Origin: Cylindrodendrum hubeiense
Taxonomy: Eukaryota; Ascomycota; Sordariomycetes; Hypocreales; Nectriaceae
Length of the DNA: 60,629 bases
Direction: 5' to 3'
Assembly: GCA_014621425.1 (NCBI GenBank)
Contig: JAANBB010000241.1
Location: forward strand, 1 to 60,629
How positions within the stretch are numbered: the first letter of the stretch is position 1; every line of letters starts with the position of its first letter. The notes under the pieces are model-generated. The model did not search any database. It was not told the origin of the DNA and saw only the letters and a program-made list of their open reading frames with translations. This document shows, piece after piece, positions 36,201-46,722 of this stretch. Made by a program: the position numbers and the translations under genes.

Positions 36201-36685
36201 ACAAGCACCGCTATATCATTCGTTTATTTTATTGACATTTATTCTCTAAGTGGTTGTGGATACTTTTGGGTCATTGCTGGCTACACTATGAACAGCCCCC
36301 TGTGCATGTGTGTGTTGCGCACCTCACATCCGTCATGTGATGCCTGGCTGTTCACAACACAACGGCCAGAGTCGACTGGCTAAACAGCAGAACGCTCAGG
36401 AGAAATGCAGAAAACTTGGCTGAGAGGAATAGAGGCTGACACCTGCCTATAGCTGGAAGATGGGAGCTCGCTCAGGCGCTTCCTTCCGTGGGCCCTTACT
36501 CCCTGCCTACAGCTTTCTCTCAAATCCTGAGCACCGCTGCTCTAGACGTTCAAACCCACAACACTAGGGATTCAACCTGTACATGTCTTGAAAATCCCCT
36601 TTCTTTCGAGCCGTGCTGTTTGTTGCGACTTTGTCTTCATCGCCGTCACCATCGCCATCGCCAACAGCGGCCGAGGCCAGCCCCA
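33204..36685. other. 3.5-kb gene-poor region before the F-box cluster
   Basis: No frame has a recognisable domain or coherent splice sites. The left half is GC-rich, while from about 35.7 kb the sequence becomes AT-richer and stays so through the F-box cluster. Small direct repeats occur near 34850-34875 (ACTACACxCGGGTGAC) and 35088-35140 (GACGTGCGT). The last 350 bp is the promoter of the first F-box gene. Confidence 0.45.
36332..36400 (+). promoter_or_regulatory. F-box cluster promoter block, copy 1
   Basis: It contains TGATGCCTGGCTGTTCACAA, then a CGGCCA segment and GGCTAAACAGCAGAACGC. It lies about 350 bp before the ATG of F-box gene 1, and related blocks lie upstream of genes 2 and 3. 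Confidence 0.6.
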
Positions 36686-38113
36686 ATGTCCACCATTGCC
36701 TACTGGAGGGCTCCAGCCGTTTCAAACCGGGTGCGTTAATCCCCTCCAACAACAAGCGTTGGCACCCAGTTGGCTGACTGTAGAGAACAACAGGTCGATT
36801 TGTTCACCACTTTGCCTCTGGAATTGCGACGAGAGATCTGCGAGTACCTCTGCGACCACTGCACCAGGACGATACCTCAACACGAGTCCTTCAAGCCTCG
36901 CTATGCGCGGCTAGCGAATTTATGTCTTACATCTCGATCACTCAGAGATGCCGCGGAGCCAACTCTATACCACTTTTTCTTCTGTCAGGATGGCCTGCTG
37001 CACCGGAGGTTGGGACCATTCGTAGATAATATAATCCGGAGACCCGAATTGGCAGCTCACATCCGGCGCATTCGTTATCGACCGAAACCTTGGCAGAAAT
37101 ATGATGACGAGTCGGAAGCAATGCGTGGGTTCTCCATGGACGTTGAAGTCTTGGACACGCATCGCACTCTGTTTGATATTATCTTGTCGCGGGCAGCGGA
37201 TAACTTGGAAGAGTTATCTGTCGAAATCGAGGAGGGTTGGCGTCTGCCGCCTATCGACCTGCCTGTGTTGAAGGATCTGCAACTGCAGCGCGCCGAACTT
37301 TCGGGACCACCGAGTCTGACCTATCCTAAAGGCGAAAGGGGGTTGAACGCTGCGCCGATGCTTGAGCGATTGTGGTTAGAGAACTGGAACCTGTCCGATG
37401 TTGCTCACCATGATTTCATCGACCTTGTATCCCACATTCGACGACTCAGTATTCGGCCGGATGCTGAAGGCTATGGCATGCCTGAAAATAACATTGCAAT
37501 ACTTGCGAAAGAGCTGCCAAGGCTGACTGGATTCGACTGCTTCGACCCACATTTAGGGAGGGCTTCGGTTCCAGAAGTTGAGCTTTTGACACACCTCCTT
37601 ATACGGAAAGATGATTTGACGCAGCTTTATATCGAGACTGATTCGTTTTATATCGACTTTACGTTGCTCAGCTGCTTCGAAAATCTCAAACACCTCAGAC
37701 TTCATTGTTTTATCCAAGTCGACTTGGATGCTGAGGCTGAGAATGAGGATGAGGATGAGATGGTTTCAATTTTGAAGGCGCATCCCCTACCGCTTCCCCA
37801 TTCTTTGGAGACGCTGTGGATTTTCATTGTGGGAAAATTGCACGTGTGGATCCTCGTCCAGCTGAGCCAGAGTCTGAATCAGTACGTGAATCTCAAATAC
37901 GTGCGATGCATTTCAAGCACGATTCTCGAAGACCAAGGATTCTGGGATAAGGCGTGGCGCATTTTGAACGAGGAGGGTGTGGGAAAAAGCTTTGCGAAGG
38001 CAAACGTGGAATTCGAGGTTGCGAGAATCGATCATGAAAGAAGCGAAAGAACTCGTACCTTGGTTAACTACGTTGCTTACGATGAGGATTGGAATTACTG
38101 GGACGAAGTATAG
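36686..38113 (+). CDS. F-box-like protein, tandem paralogue 1
   Basis: Two exons (36686-36730, 36794-38113), 454 residues. The 63-bp intron has a GTGCGT donor, a CTGAC branch site and a CAG acceptor. Without it the frame has no ATG upstream of the F-box. Exon 1 encodes only 15 residues. Exon 2 opens with an F-box-like block (TTLPLELRREICEYLCDHCT), then LANLCLTSRSLRDAAEPTLYHFF. A leucine-rich C-terminal part carries the family blocks PELAAHIRRIRY, LEELSVEI, RKDDLTQLYIETDSFYIDF and FENLKHLRLHC. F-box proteins hook substrates to Skp1-Cul1 ligases; the substrate here is unknown. An acidic NEDEDEDE-type loop lies near residue 340. It is the first of three same-strand paralogues. Confidence 0.75.
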
Positions 38114-38899
38114 ACTCGACACTATGAGTTGACTGGAAGTGGCTAGGGTTAGATAATTATATATAGCTTCTCCTGATTAGTGTGCATTGACTGTTGTTAT
38201 ACGATGTAGCTACTCTTGTTGAGGGTTTATTCGATGATATTGGCTGAGGCCAAAACAAAACAAAACAATGTATAGCTTGCAGACATTCAGCACCACAAAT
38301 CGGATTAGCATTGAATATTGACACATTGACAAGCTTTAAAATATCCTCGATTGTTGTATTTATATTAATTAGGCTCGTCCTCTTGAAATTGGTGTATACT
38401 TTGCGTGCATATAAAACCGAGGGAGCTCCATTATCCGAGGCGGTGCCCATCCGAAGATTATGTATCAATGTGCACAAATAGCAATAGGTGTGCGTGAGAA
38501 TAGTAACGGTTGAAATAATGCTTGCTCGGTGTTTCGATTGGGGCTCTGAGGTTTGGCTGTTTGCTGCCTGGATCGTGTTTGTTGTGTTTGGTGCGGCATG
38601 CCCGTCACGCTAATGACCTGCTGTTCACAACAAACGGCAGCGTTTTTGGCCAAACAAGAACGCCTCAGAGACCGGAGTCTGAGTGACAGGAGTCTGAGTG
38701 AATGAAATCACAACCCGCAGTTGCCTAAAACTTTGCGTGGCGCTTCCTTTGGGCATCCTCACTCCCTCCTACTACATCTTCCTCCAAGTTCTGGTTGCAC
38801 CGCGGCCCTCGACATTTGAACCCATAACATTCGGGATTCTACCTGTCTTTAGACGATCTACTATCCCTCCCGAGGCGCCATCTTCTTGCCTTCGTCGCC
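38114..38899. other. Spacer between F-box genes 1 and 2
   Basis: 786 bp, AT-rich in the left half. The right part holds the second promoter block (38601-38670) and a leader segment similar to that of gene 1. No other gene is seen. Confidence 0.5.
38601..38670 (+). promoter_or_regulatory. F-box cluster promoter block, copy 2
   Basis: It contains TGACCTGCTGTTCACAACAA, ACGGCAG and GGCCAAACAAGAACGCCTCAG, aligning with copy 1. It is about 300 bp before the ATG of gene 2. Confidence 0.6.
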
Positions 38900-40291
38900 A
38901 TGGACGGAACCCATCCCTCGGCCATCCAGCCAACAGATTGCGAGTCCCCCACCACCGTAACTCAACAGATGGTTGCAGATGCTTCGAATCAAGTGTCTAC
39001 CAACCTCAAGAGCGCTGAAGTTCACGAAAACCAGTTGGCCGGCTCCAGAGAATTACTCACCACATTGCCGGTTGAACTGATAAAAGAGATCTGCGAGTAT
39101 CTTTGCCACCATTGCACAACCAAACCCCCTTTGACCTGGAATTCTAAGCCTAACCCTGGGCCACTGGCCAGTCTGTGCCTTACATCTCGACGTCTCAAAG
39201 TTGTTGCACAGCCAGTTTTGTGCCATTTCTTCTGGTGCATGGACAGTGGGATATGGCGACGCTTGAGTCCATTTGCAAGGACACTCAGTTGTAGACCTGA
39301 TTTGGCAGCTGAAATTCGGCGCATGGAGTATGCCCCGGAAGCCTACAATCATCCCATCGAAGAAGAGGATCCTCAACTACCAGAACGCAACGAATGCTAC
39401 TTCTATGAAGCACAAGATGAACTCCCCACAATGTTGTTCCAAATGATATTGACGCAAGCAATAAACTTGGAAGAGTTGACCGTTATTGCTCCGCGGTGGA
39501 ACCTACCTGCCATCGAGTTCCGCCTTTTGAGACATCTTCATATTGAGGTCCTCCAGCTTTCTATCTCACGAAAGCAATATCCTGGGGGAAGCAAAACAAG
39601 CATAGAGGCAGCACCGTGTCTAGTACGACTGTGGTTAGGGAATTGTGAGATTTTTCTTGTCCAAGACATCTTGGATCTAGCGCGCAATATCCGACGGCTC
39701 AAATTTGGGGTTCAAAGAGACTTTGACGAACTTATTTCCGACAACGTTGCAGCACTAGCCGAAGGACTACCAAATCTCACTACATTCGAATTTATCGATA
39801 ACAGTATTGTCGATTCCTCGCAACATGAACTGTTGGTAAATCTACGTGGGCGGAAGGACGATCTGACCCAGATTTATATCCATAGCAGTTTGTTCTTCAT
39901 CGACCTTGCTTTGCTCAGCACCTTCGAAAATCTCAAGGATCTTGGACTCGATTGCAACATCAACGGCATGGACGAGATTCAGGATGAAGCAGATTTGGAA
40001 ACAATATCGAGTCCTCTAGCCTTTCCTCGATCATTGGAATCGCTGTGGATCCGTCTCATTGACCCAAAAGCTATCTGGCTTATTGTCAGACTGAGTCGAA
40101 GTCTGTATCAGTATGGGCACCTGGAATGGGTGCAATGCCGTCGCACCAAGTTCGATCGAGGCCGAAATGAGCCAGGCATGGCCAACCGCATCTTCATGGA
40201 GAAGGATGTACATGAGAAATTCGAAGAATCAGAAGTGGAGTTTGATCTACTGTGGGACGACAACGAAGACAACAGTCTGCTGTTCGATTAA
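38900..40291 (+). CDS. F-box-like protein, tandem paralogue 2
   Basis: A single open exon of 463 residues with a true ATG at 38900. The N-terminal 55 residues are hydrophilic and unlike those of the other two copies. The F-box-like block LTTLPVELIKEICEYLCHHC is followed by LASLCLTSRRLKVVAQPVLCHFFW. The leucine-rich C-terminal part has RPDLAAEIRRMEY, LEELTV, RKDDLTQIYIHSSLFFIDLALLS and FENLKDLGLDC. No intron matching that of copies 1 and 3 is needed, and the corresponding stretch reads through as coding. Role: presumed substrate receptor of an SCF ubiquitin ligase, target unknown. Confidence 0.78.
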   Translation: MDGTHPSAIQPTDCESPTTVTQQMVADASNQVSTNLKSAEVHENQLAGSRELLTTLPVELIKEICEYLCHHCTTKPPLTWNSKPNPGPLASLCLTSRRLKVVAQPVLCHFFWCMDSGIWRRLSPFARTLSCRPDLAAEIRRMEYAPEAYNHPIEEEDPQLPERNECYFYEAQDELPTMLFQMILTQAINLEELTVIAPRWNLPAIEFRLLRHLHIEVLQLSISRKQYPGGSKTSIEAAPCLVRLWLGNCEIFLVQDILDLARNIRRLKFGVQRDFDELISDNVAALAEGLPNLTTFEFIDNSIVDSSQHELLVNLRGRKDDLTQIYIHSSLFFIDLALLSTFENLKDLGLDCNINGMDEIQDEADLETISSPLAFPRSLESLWIRLIDPKAIWLIVRLSRSLYQYGHLEWVQCRRTKFDRGRNEPGMANRIFMEKDVHEKFEESEVEFDLLWDDNEDNSLLFD

Positions 40292-41130
40292 ATCTGGAGC
40301 TGAGACGCACATATTGTGGCAAACGCGATGGAAAAGCCCAGGCATTCAAGTTTTGATTCTGCGCTCGCATTTCATGAATAATCACAGCCAGAGGAAATCC
40401 ATGTCTAGATTCTTCACGACGAGACGACAAATGCCTTCTTTATCGTAGTGTCTAGTCTACGTGGGAGGATTTGTTGTGGTCAGAATTGCGCTCGCCTCTA
40501 TTAGAGAGCTTATAGAGGTGATTGATGGTCGGAGAATAGCTCCAGCCTTGAAAACATTGAGTATCCATGACCAGATTCGGATGAATATGAGCAATGGAGA
40601 TCTGTTCAGTTGTGGATATTTGTATCTAGTTTTGATCTTGATCACCGGAGATGGAGAGACATCGGGAAGCTCGAGTGCGACTTTGCTTATTGAGTCTAAG
40701 AAATTGATCTGCTTGTCACTCTAGTCTTGTTTGTTCCGGGCACCATGCGGCCACGTGATTGATGCCTGGTTGTTTATGGCACAAACTGTAGCATGCTGGA
40801 GAAGCAGAAGCAAGTTGGTCAAACAACAGAAGAGCAGTGAATGAGAGAGAAGCTGCAGCTGCCTACAGCTGGCATAATAGATATGAACCCTGGAGGTGCT
40901 CCTTCCCGTTCGTCTTCACCTTCTACATCTTCCTCTCCACACTGGATGCATCTCTGCCCCAGACACTTGAAGACGTCACACTCTGGGTTCTTAGCCACCA
41001 ATTCACTTGACGATCCATCACTACCTCTCAGACATGCATGCTGCTTGTGACGCTATTGCCCTCTTCGCCATCGCATAATCGCTTCGTCACCACAGGCACG
41101 GCTTCCGAGTCTTGTCTCAACACCACCGCC
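40292..41130. other. Spacer between F-box genes 2 and 3
   Basis: 839 bp. The right half carries the third promoter block and a leader similar to those of genes 1 and 2. It includes a degenerate match to the start region of gene 2, where the ATG position reads ATC followed soon by TAA. No other gene is seen. Confidence 0.5.
40746..40837 (+). promoter_or_regulatory. F-box cluster promoter block, copy 3
   Basis: It contains CACGTGATTGATGCCTGGTT, then GGTCAAACAACAGAAGAGCAG. It aligns with the blocks before genes 1 and 2 but has a longer middle part. It lies about 385 bp before the proposed ATG. Confidence 0.55.
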
Positions 41131-42492
41131 ATGGTTCAACAGATGACCCCAGGTGACCCAAATACGGTGCGCATCCTCACCCTGATACCGCATATGTCCA
41201 TAGAAACAGTGGGCTGACTGCGAGAAAACCAGGTCGATTTGTCCACGTTACCCCTGGAACTGCAACAAGACATCTGCCAGTATCTCTGCGACCACTGCAC
41301 CACCAACAATCCCCTGCCCTCCGGCCTCAAACCCGACTATAAACCACTGGCAAGCCTATGCCTTACATCTAGAAGGCTTCGAAATGCTGCGCAGCCATTT
41401 TTGTACCATTCCTTCTGGTGCGAGGACGCACGGCTACATCGGCGTTTGGATGCATTGACAGCCGCCCTGACCCTGAAACCCGAGTTGGCAGCTCACATTC
41501 GGCGCATTCGATATGTACCGATGCCTTTGAGTACATACGACCATCGGTTTGAGAACGATCCTCGGTTTGAGAAAGTCTTGTTACGGGTGAAAAAATTGGA
41601 AGAGTTGTCTGTCCGAATTCAAGATGGCTTCTGTCTGTCTCATATCCATCTCCCTTGCTTGAGGGATCTGCATCTCCAAGGCCCTCAACCTTGGGGACAA
41701 CTGAATGGAGAGTATTTCAGTACAGAAAAAGAGTTACAAGCTGCGCCGCGACTTGAGCGATTTTGGTTGGAGAATTTGGCCTTCGGCGATATCCCTTACC
41801 CAGATATCCTTGGTCTAGCATCTAACATTCACCGGCTCACTATTCAGCTAAAAACTGAAACTCACAACCCAAGACTTGTCAATGATATATTAATGTTTGC
41901 GACATACTTACGAAAGCTTACTACATTTGAATACGTCGACGCTGATGGAGGAACCTATCCAGGCGAGGAGCTTTTATCGTTGCTCCTTCCCCGGAAAGAC
42001 GACCTGACACACATCAGCATCCAGAGCGGGTTCTTCGTCATCGACTTTGATCTGATTAATAAGTTCGAAAATCTCAGACATCTCAGAATCGATTGTTACA
42101 TCGAAGGAGGCGATTCTGACTCTGACACCGACACCGGATTTGACATCGACCCCGGATTTGACATCGAATCCGCCCCTTATACCGAGACCCGCATACCATT
42201 GGAGGCACGAGCCAAGGCTGTAGCCCTTCCTAAATCACTGGAGTCACTGTGGATTGGAATCTCCAGGCGTCTCGACATATGGCTTGTTGTCTGGTTGAGC
42301 CTGGGCCTGCCTCAGAATGGGCGTCTGAAATGTGTGCGATGCGTCACGAACGAGAACAGGAGAACTTCTTGGGATGAAATGCATCGCATCTTTGCGGAAG
42401 AGGGCGTGAGGGAAAACTTTGAGGATGCGAGCGTGGAGTTGGAGATGCGAGTGGAAATGGAGTATGGGATAGACAGCCTCTTGTTTAATTAG
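41131..42492 (+). CDS. F-box-like protein, tandem paralogue 3
   Basis: Proposed exons 41131-41166 and 41233-42492 around a 66-bp intron (GTGCGC donor, CTGAC branch site, CCAG acceptor), giving 431 residues. The intron matches that of paralogue 1 in position, donor and branch site. If it is not spliced, an in-frame TGA separates the ATG from the F-box. The body has LSTLPLELQQDICQYLCDHC, LASLCLTSRRLRNAAQPFLYHSFW, PELAAHIRRIRYVP, LEELSVRI, RKDDLTHISIQSGFFVIDFD and FENLRHLRIDC. A (DS/DT/DI)-rich acidic repeat lies near residue 305. It is shorter than copies 1 and 2 between the IRRIRY and LEEL blocks. It may be intact or on the way to decay at its 5' end. Confidence 0.68.
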
Positions 42493-42837
42493 GCATGGAA
42501 TTCGGCCCTGTACGATGAATCGAAGTTATCTTCAGGCAATCATGGGCCAGTTCAAAGAGACGAACATGGCCGGAAAAGAGACCGACTGTTTTTAAACATG
42601 GGGGATTGAAGTTTGATGTGTGCTACGTTTACTGGCGCAGGAGTCATGTACATATATCTAGGCTCGTTACCTTGGCGAGAGACATTAGGAAGGTCAGATA
42701 ATGACTTCACGATATGTCCAATTGCAACAAAGTAGCAACTGCATTCATAAACACGGAAACATGAAGACACAAGATCTATTCTGAAAACACGTGCCTTTTC
42801 TTCCCTACTCCGACATCGTCTCCCAATGAACAATGGT
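42493..42837. other. Convergent 3' flanks, no gene
   Basis: 345 bp between the third F-box gene and EFL1, which end toward each other. Nothing else is seen. Confidence 0.5.
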
Positions 42838-45800
42838 CTACCTCTTCAAAGTCTTTTGCTTCTCCGCATCCGTTGCCACATTCCTTCCCTCGACCAGCAA
42901 GCCCTTCTTCCGCCTCACGCCGTCCATGTACCGCTTCGCCACGTTCTCCTTGTCTGCCAACTCGCCCAGATCCTCCAGGTCGTCCTCTGTGAAGGGTACC
43001 CAGAAGGGATCCTCGTCGAGAATCTCGAAGCCCGCGAAGATGAGCTGGGGCTGGGCGGCACCGCTGGTACGCTTGCGCATCTCATCCGCGAAGCCGAAAC
43101 TCTCCGCCACGGGGAGCACCGCTTGGATGGTGAAGAAGGGTGTGCCCTCCTTCATGGTCTCGGCGCCGACGCGGCCGCGACGCCGGGTTAGGACGTCGTA
43201 CACGCGGCCGAGGACTTCGGTGGAAGCCTGAATTTCGACGCTGTACATGGCAAGCATGATACGAGGAGACCAGTCGAGGAAGCCGGCGCGAAGGGCTGAC
43301 TGGAAGGTCTTGATGAGCTCGCCCGTGAGGCGGCCGACATTGTCACGAGCGGAGGCCGCTTCGTCGTCGGTGATGTTAAGGGTGACATCCTCGACGAAGA
43401 CGGCAACACCCTGGATGGGCTCGTTGCATAGGGGTCCTTGCGCCGTGGTGAGCTGGAAGGCGTAGGCGATCCTGTCGGCCAGATGGCCAGCGTGAAGAGC
43501 CTCTCCAGCTCGAGGAACAGATTCTGCAGACTTCTCAGCCGCAAAGGCTCTGGGAAGAATGCCATCCGCAGTCGCATCGATCAAGATGTTCGGTCCAATT
43601 CGGCGAGGGCCGAAGGCCACGATCTGGTCAATCCGGTCCTTCCAGTTCTCTCGGCCCTTGCCATTCTCGAGCTTCTCTTGAAGTTGCTTCTTGAAGTCCT
43701 CTATCGATAGCGTGTTACTAGCAGCGCGTTCCGTCTCTAAGTCAAGATTCTCCTCGATTTCGTCCTCCTCCTTTAAATTGCGGTCGGTGTACAGTCGTTT
43801 TACAGAATCACCATTCTTGACCAAAAACTCGGTCACCTTGGGCGGTAGGGGTTGAACACGGATGGAAATGGTGGCCTGCTTGGAGCTGGTGGTAGCGATG
43901 ACCGCACCACGACCAAGGTCCTTGTTCGCAGGAGGCCGCATCTCTTCAGCTCGGACAATCGTCTCCCGATAGGGCACGATTGGTGCACCGGCCTGAATAT
44001 CGCAATGGGCAAATCGTTCCTTCAAATCCGTCAAGCATCGCTCCAGATGCAGTTCACCAGCGGTCAGCAAGACGTGCTCGCCACTCTCAAACTGCTCGTA
44101 CTCTGCGCAAGGATCGCTCTGCACCAGAAGATGTAACCCTTGGATCATCTTGTCCAAATCGGCGGGGTTGACGGGCTCTAAAGCAACTCGGACAATAGGC
44201 TTGCCAGCCATGTTGATACCGGCAAGATTGACGGCGCCTGAGAGTTGACTGCATAGGGTTCCAGACTTCAAGATCTTTCCTTCCAGGCCTCCAATTCCGA
44301 AAACAACACCTGCAGGGACGGACTCTAGGGACTCCAAATTCCTTCCCATCAGCATGTACAGTGCTGTGACGGTAACCTCCTGGGGCGTAGGGGCAACATC
44401 TGGTTCGGCTGGAGACCACTTCGGGGGAATGACATAGAGTTTGTCGCCCACTGTCAGAGTGCCAGAATACATTCGGGCAAATCCAATGAGGTGCTCGGGG
44501 TCCACAGTCTTCTCCTCCAGTTGAGGGGAAATGGTGTCGATGTTGACAGATTCCAGGGCAATGGACATGCTGTCCAGCTCATCAGTCTCCCCTGCCGCAG
44601 CTTGAGCCCTCAAGGCCTCAGCTCTCTTCTTACGAGCGAGGTCCCGGGCCTCTTCTCCACTCATTTGCACTCCCGGGCGTCGCTTGTTTTCTGGCAGTTC
44701 GCTCTCAGGTACAGAAACCATCTTGCTGACGTAGGCAACAACGGGGTCGGACTTTTCGTGCTTGAAGGAAATCATGGCATCTTTGATGGCGCTGTCAATA
44801 TGATCAGAACCTGGGGAGTTATGGAGCAGCTCGGGCAGACGCTGGGCTTGTGCTTTGGGAGGAGAGGGCAGATATTCGACAACGGAGACGAGTAGCGCAG
44901 TTGACAGAGGTAGCCAGTTGGCAAAGACTGTGGTCATCAGCAACCGAGGATCCCGAGCTCGGATAACGTGGGGTGCTATCGTAATGCCCAGCGACTTGGT
45001 GACCTTTTCCAACAGGGCAGGGTCACCCTTTCCAAAGTCGCCGCCAGTCGTGGCTTGGTAGACAGTCCAGACAGGCTCTAGAACGAGCTGCACGAACATG
45101 GGCTTGAGACTTCGGCCCTTCAGGTGCTTGGGTCCCAAGATCTTCTTTGTCTTAGGATCCAAGTAAAAGTTGCCCCACAATACCTTTTCCATTATTCCCC
45201 TCTTGATACCGAGCTTTTTCTCGTACAAGCTGGCGAACTGGCGGCAGGTGAATGCCCATCCGTCGATGGCACTGCTGAAAATAACATTATTCTTCTCCGG
45301 GGCGAAGTAGATGTCTTCGTCGTCCTTCTCCTCGAATTGAAGTTCGCCGGCGTCGCTGAACTGATCGGCAATAGCAGATTCCTTGGCTGCTGTTGCTGCG
45401 TTGACACGTTCCTCCATCCTCTCCCTCCAGTTGAGATCTTCCTCCATTCGCTCACCCTGGAAGAAACTTCCCAGAACGGCGTTGACCTGTTCCACCAGTT
45501 TGTTCAGGTGGACGTAGGCTTCAGCAGGGGTCATCTTAAGTTCCGTAACTAGCCTGTCCATCTTGTTGATGACGAGCACGGGCTTGAGCTTTTCGGTCCA
45601 GGTCTGGCGTAGGACCGTGACTGTTTGACTGCACACTCCTTCGACAGCATCAACTAGAACCACGGCACCGTCACACAATCTTGAGGCGACGGACACTTCG
45701 CTGCTGAAGTCGATATGTCCGGGAGAGTCGATCAGGTTGATAAGGTACTCCTTGGCCTCAGGGGCAGTGTCAGGAGCTGATCTCCGGAGCATGGAAAAGT

Positions 45801-46084
45801 ATAATGAGATGGCAGACGACTCCATTGTGATTCCTCTGCTTTGTTCATCAGGTCTTGAGTCTAGATACCTGATCTTGCCGGCCAACTTGGGGGAGATGAT
45901 GCCGTTGGTGGCGAGGAGGGCGTCTGTAAGAGAGGTTTTGCCATGGTCAACATGTGCCAGGATACAGATCTACCGCGCCGTTAGTAGGTTGAGAATAGAA
46001 GCTACGTATTCTTTGGCTTACATTTCGGATATCGTTTGACTGTCGCTGGAGACTAGCCAGCCTTTCTGGGGTAACCACGGGCAT
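42838..46084 (-). CDS. RIA1: Ribosome assembly GTPase EFL1 (RIA1)
   Basis: Two exons (46022-46084, 42838-45969) and a 52-bp GTAAGC...TAG intron, 1064 residues. Exon 1 encodes 21 residues (MPVVTPERLASL...). The GTPase motifs follow at once: P-loop AHVDHGKTS at residues 26-34, RGITMESS, DSPGHIDF and NKMDRL. The EF-2-like fold continues with domain II and domain IV/V blocks (GELHLERCLTDLKERF, LEPVNPADLDKMIQGL). An insertion of charged residues (about 155-200 and 410-450) separates it from EF-2 itself and fits Efl1. With Sdo1/SBDS, Efl1 releases Tif6/eIF6 from pre-60S subunits in the cytoplasm. It shares a 638-bp divergent promoter with eIF3l. Confidence 0.95.
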
Positions 46085-46722
46085 GATGGCGAACGGTCTT
46101 TCTGCTACTGGCAGCAACAGACCTTATCTAAAATGCGGAAAAGTCCTCGAGACTAGGGAGGCTCTGGAACTTCTTAAGTCGGGTAAACTGGGGCCCCTGG
46201 CGTTTTTGAAGACGTCAGAATGCCTGGATGATCATTCGCCGCAGTGGCGGAGTTGTCTGCGATTGCTCACAGCGTGTGACTAATCCTGACTCTGGATGCC
46301 GCACCAACACGTAGAGTCAGCAAACCCTGGCCCAGTCACGCTCTGCGCGGAGGAAATTGTAAAATGACGGATAATGACTCATATCTACTCACCTAAGATA
46401 CCGTGATCAGTGAGATACTCGGCGCAGCAGCAGATGTGTATCAGCAAGCCTCACCAAGTCGTCCCCCCAAGACATCGCCATCGGCTTGCTGCCCCGCTTC
46501 GTAGCTTCTCTCACCCCACCATCACAACCCCGATACAACGTAATCGATAAGCACTTACCCAGACCCACAGCCCCGCTACTCGCAATCCTCCCACCACAAG
46601 CCCTAAGCTCACGAAAATTCGCGAGATGCGCTGGGCCCCTCGGCGTGTGTAAAATTTCGATACCCCTCACACGACGACGTAGACGGAGCGGCCAACACCA
46701 CGACTACGAGCGATCGCACACG
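46085..46722. promoter_or_regulatory. Divergent promoter EFL1 / eIF3l
   Basis: 638 bp between the start codons of two translation genes. Short frames are present but none is convincing. It probably holds control elements for both genes. Confidence 0.55.

Noticed and set aside
36731..36769. Alternative 39-bp intron in F-box gene 1 ending at the earlier CAG
   Set aside because: It is too short for this genome. The later acceptor gives 63 bp, a CTGAC branch site at a normal distance, and matches paralogue 3.
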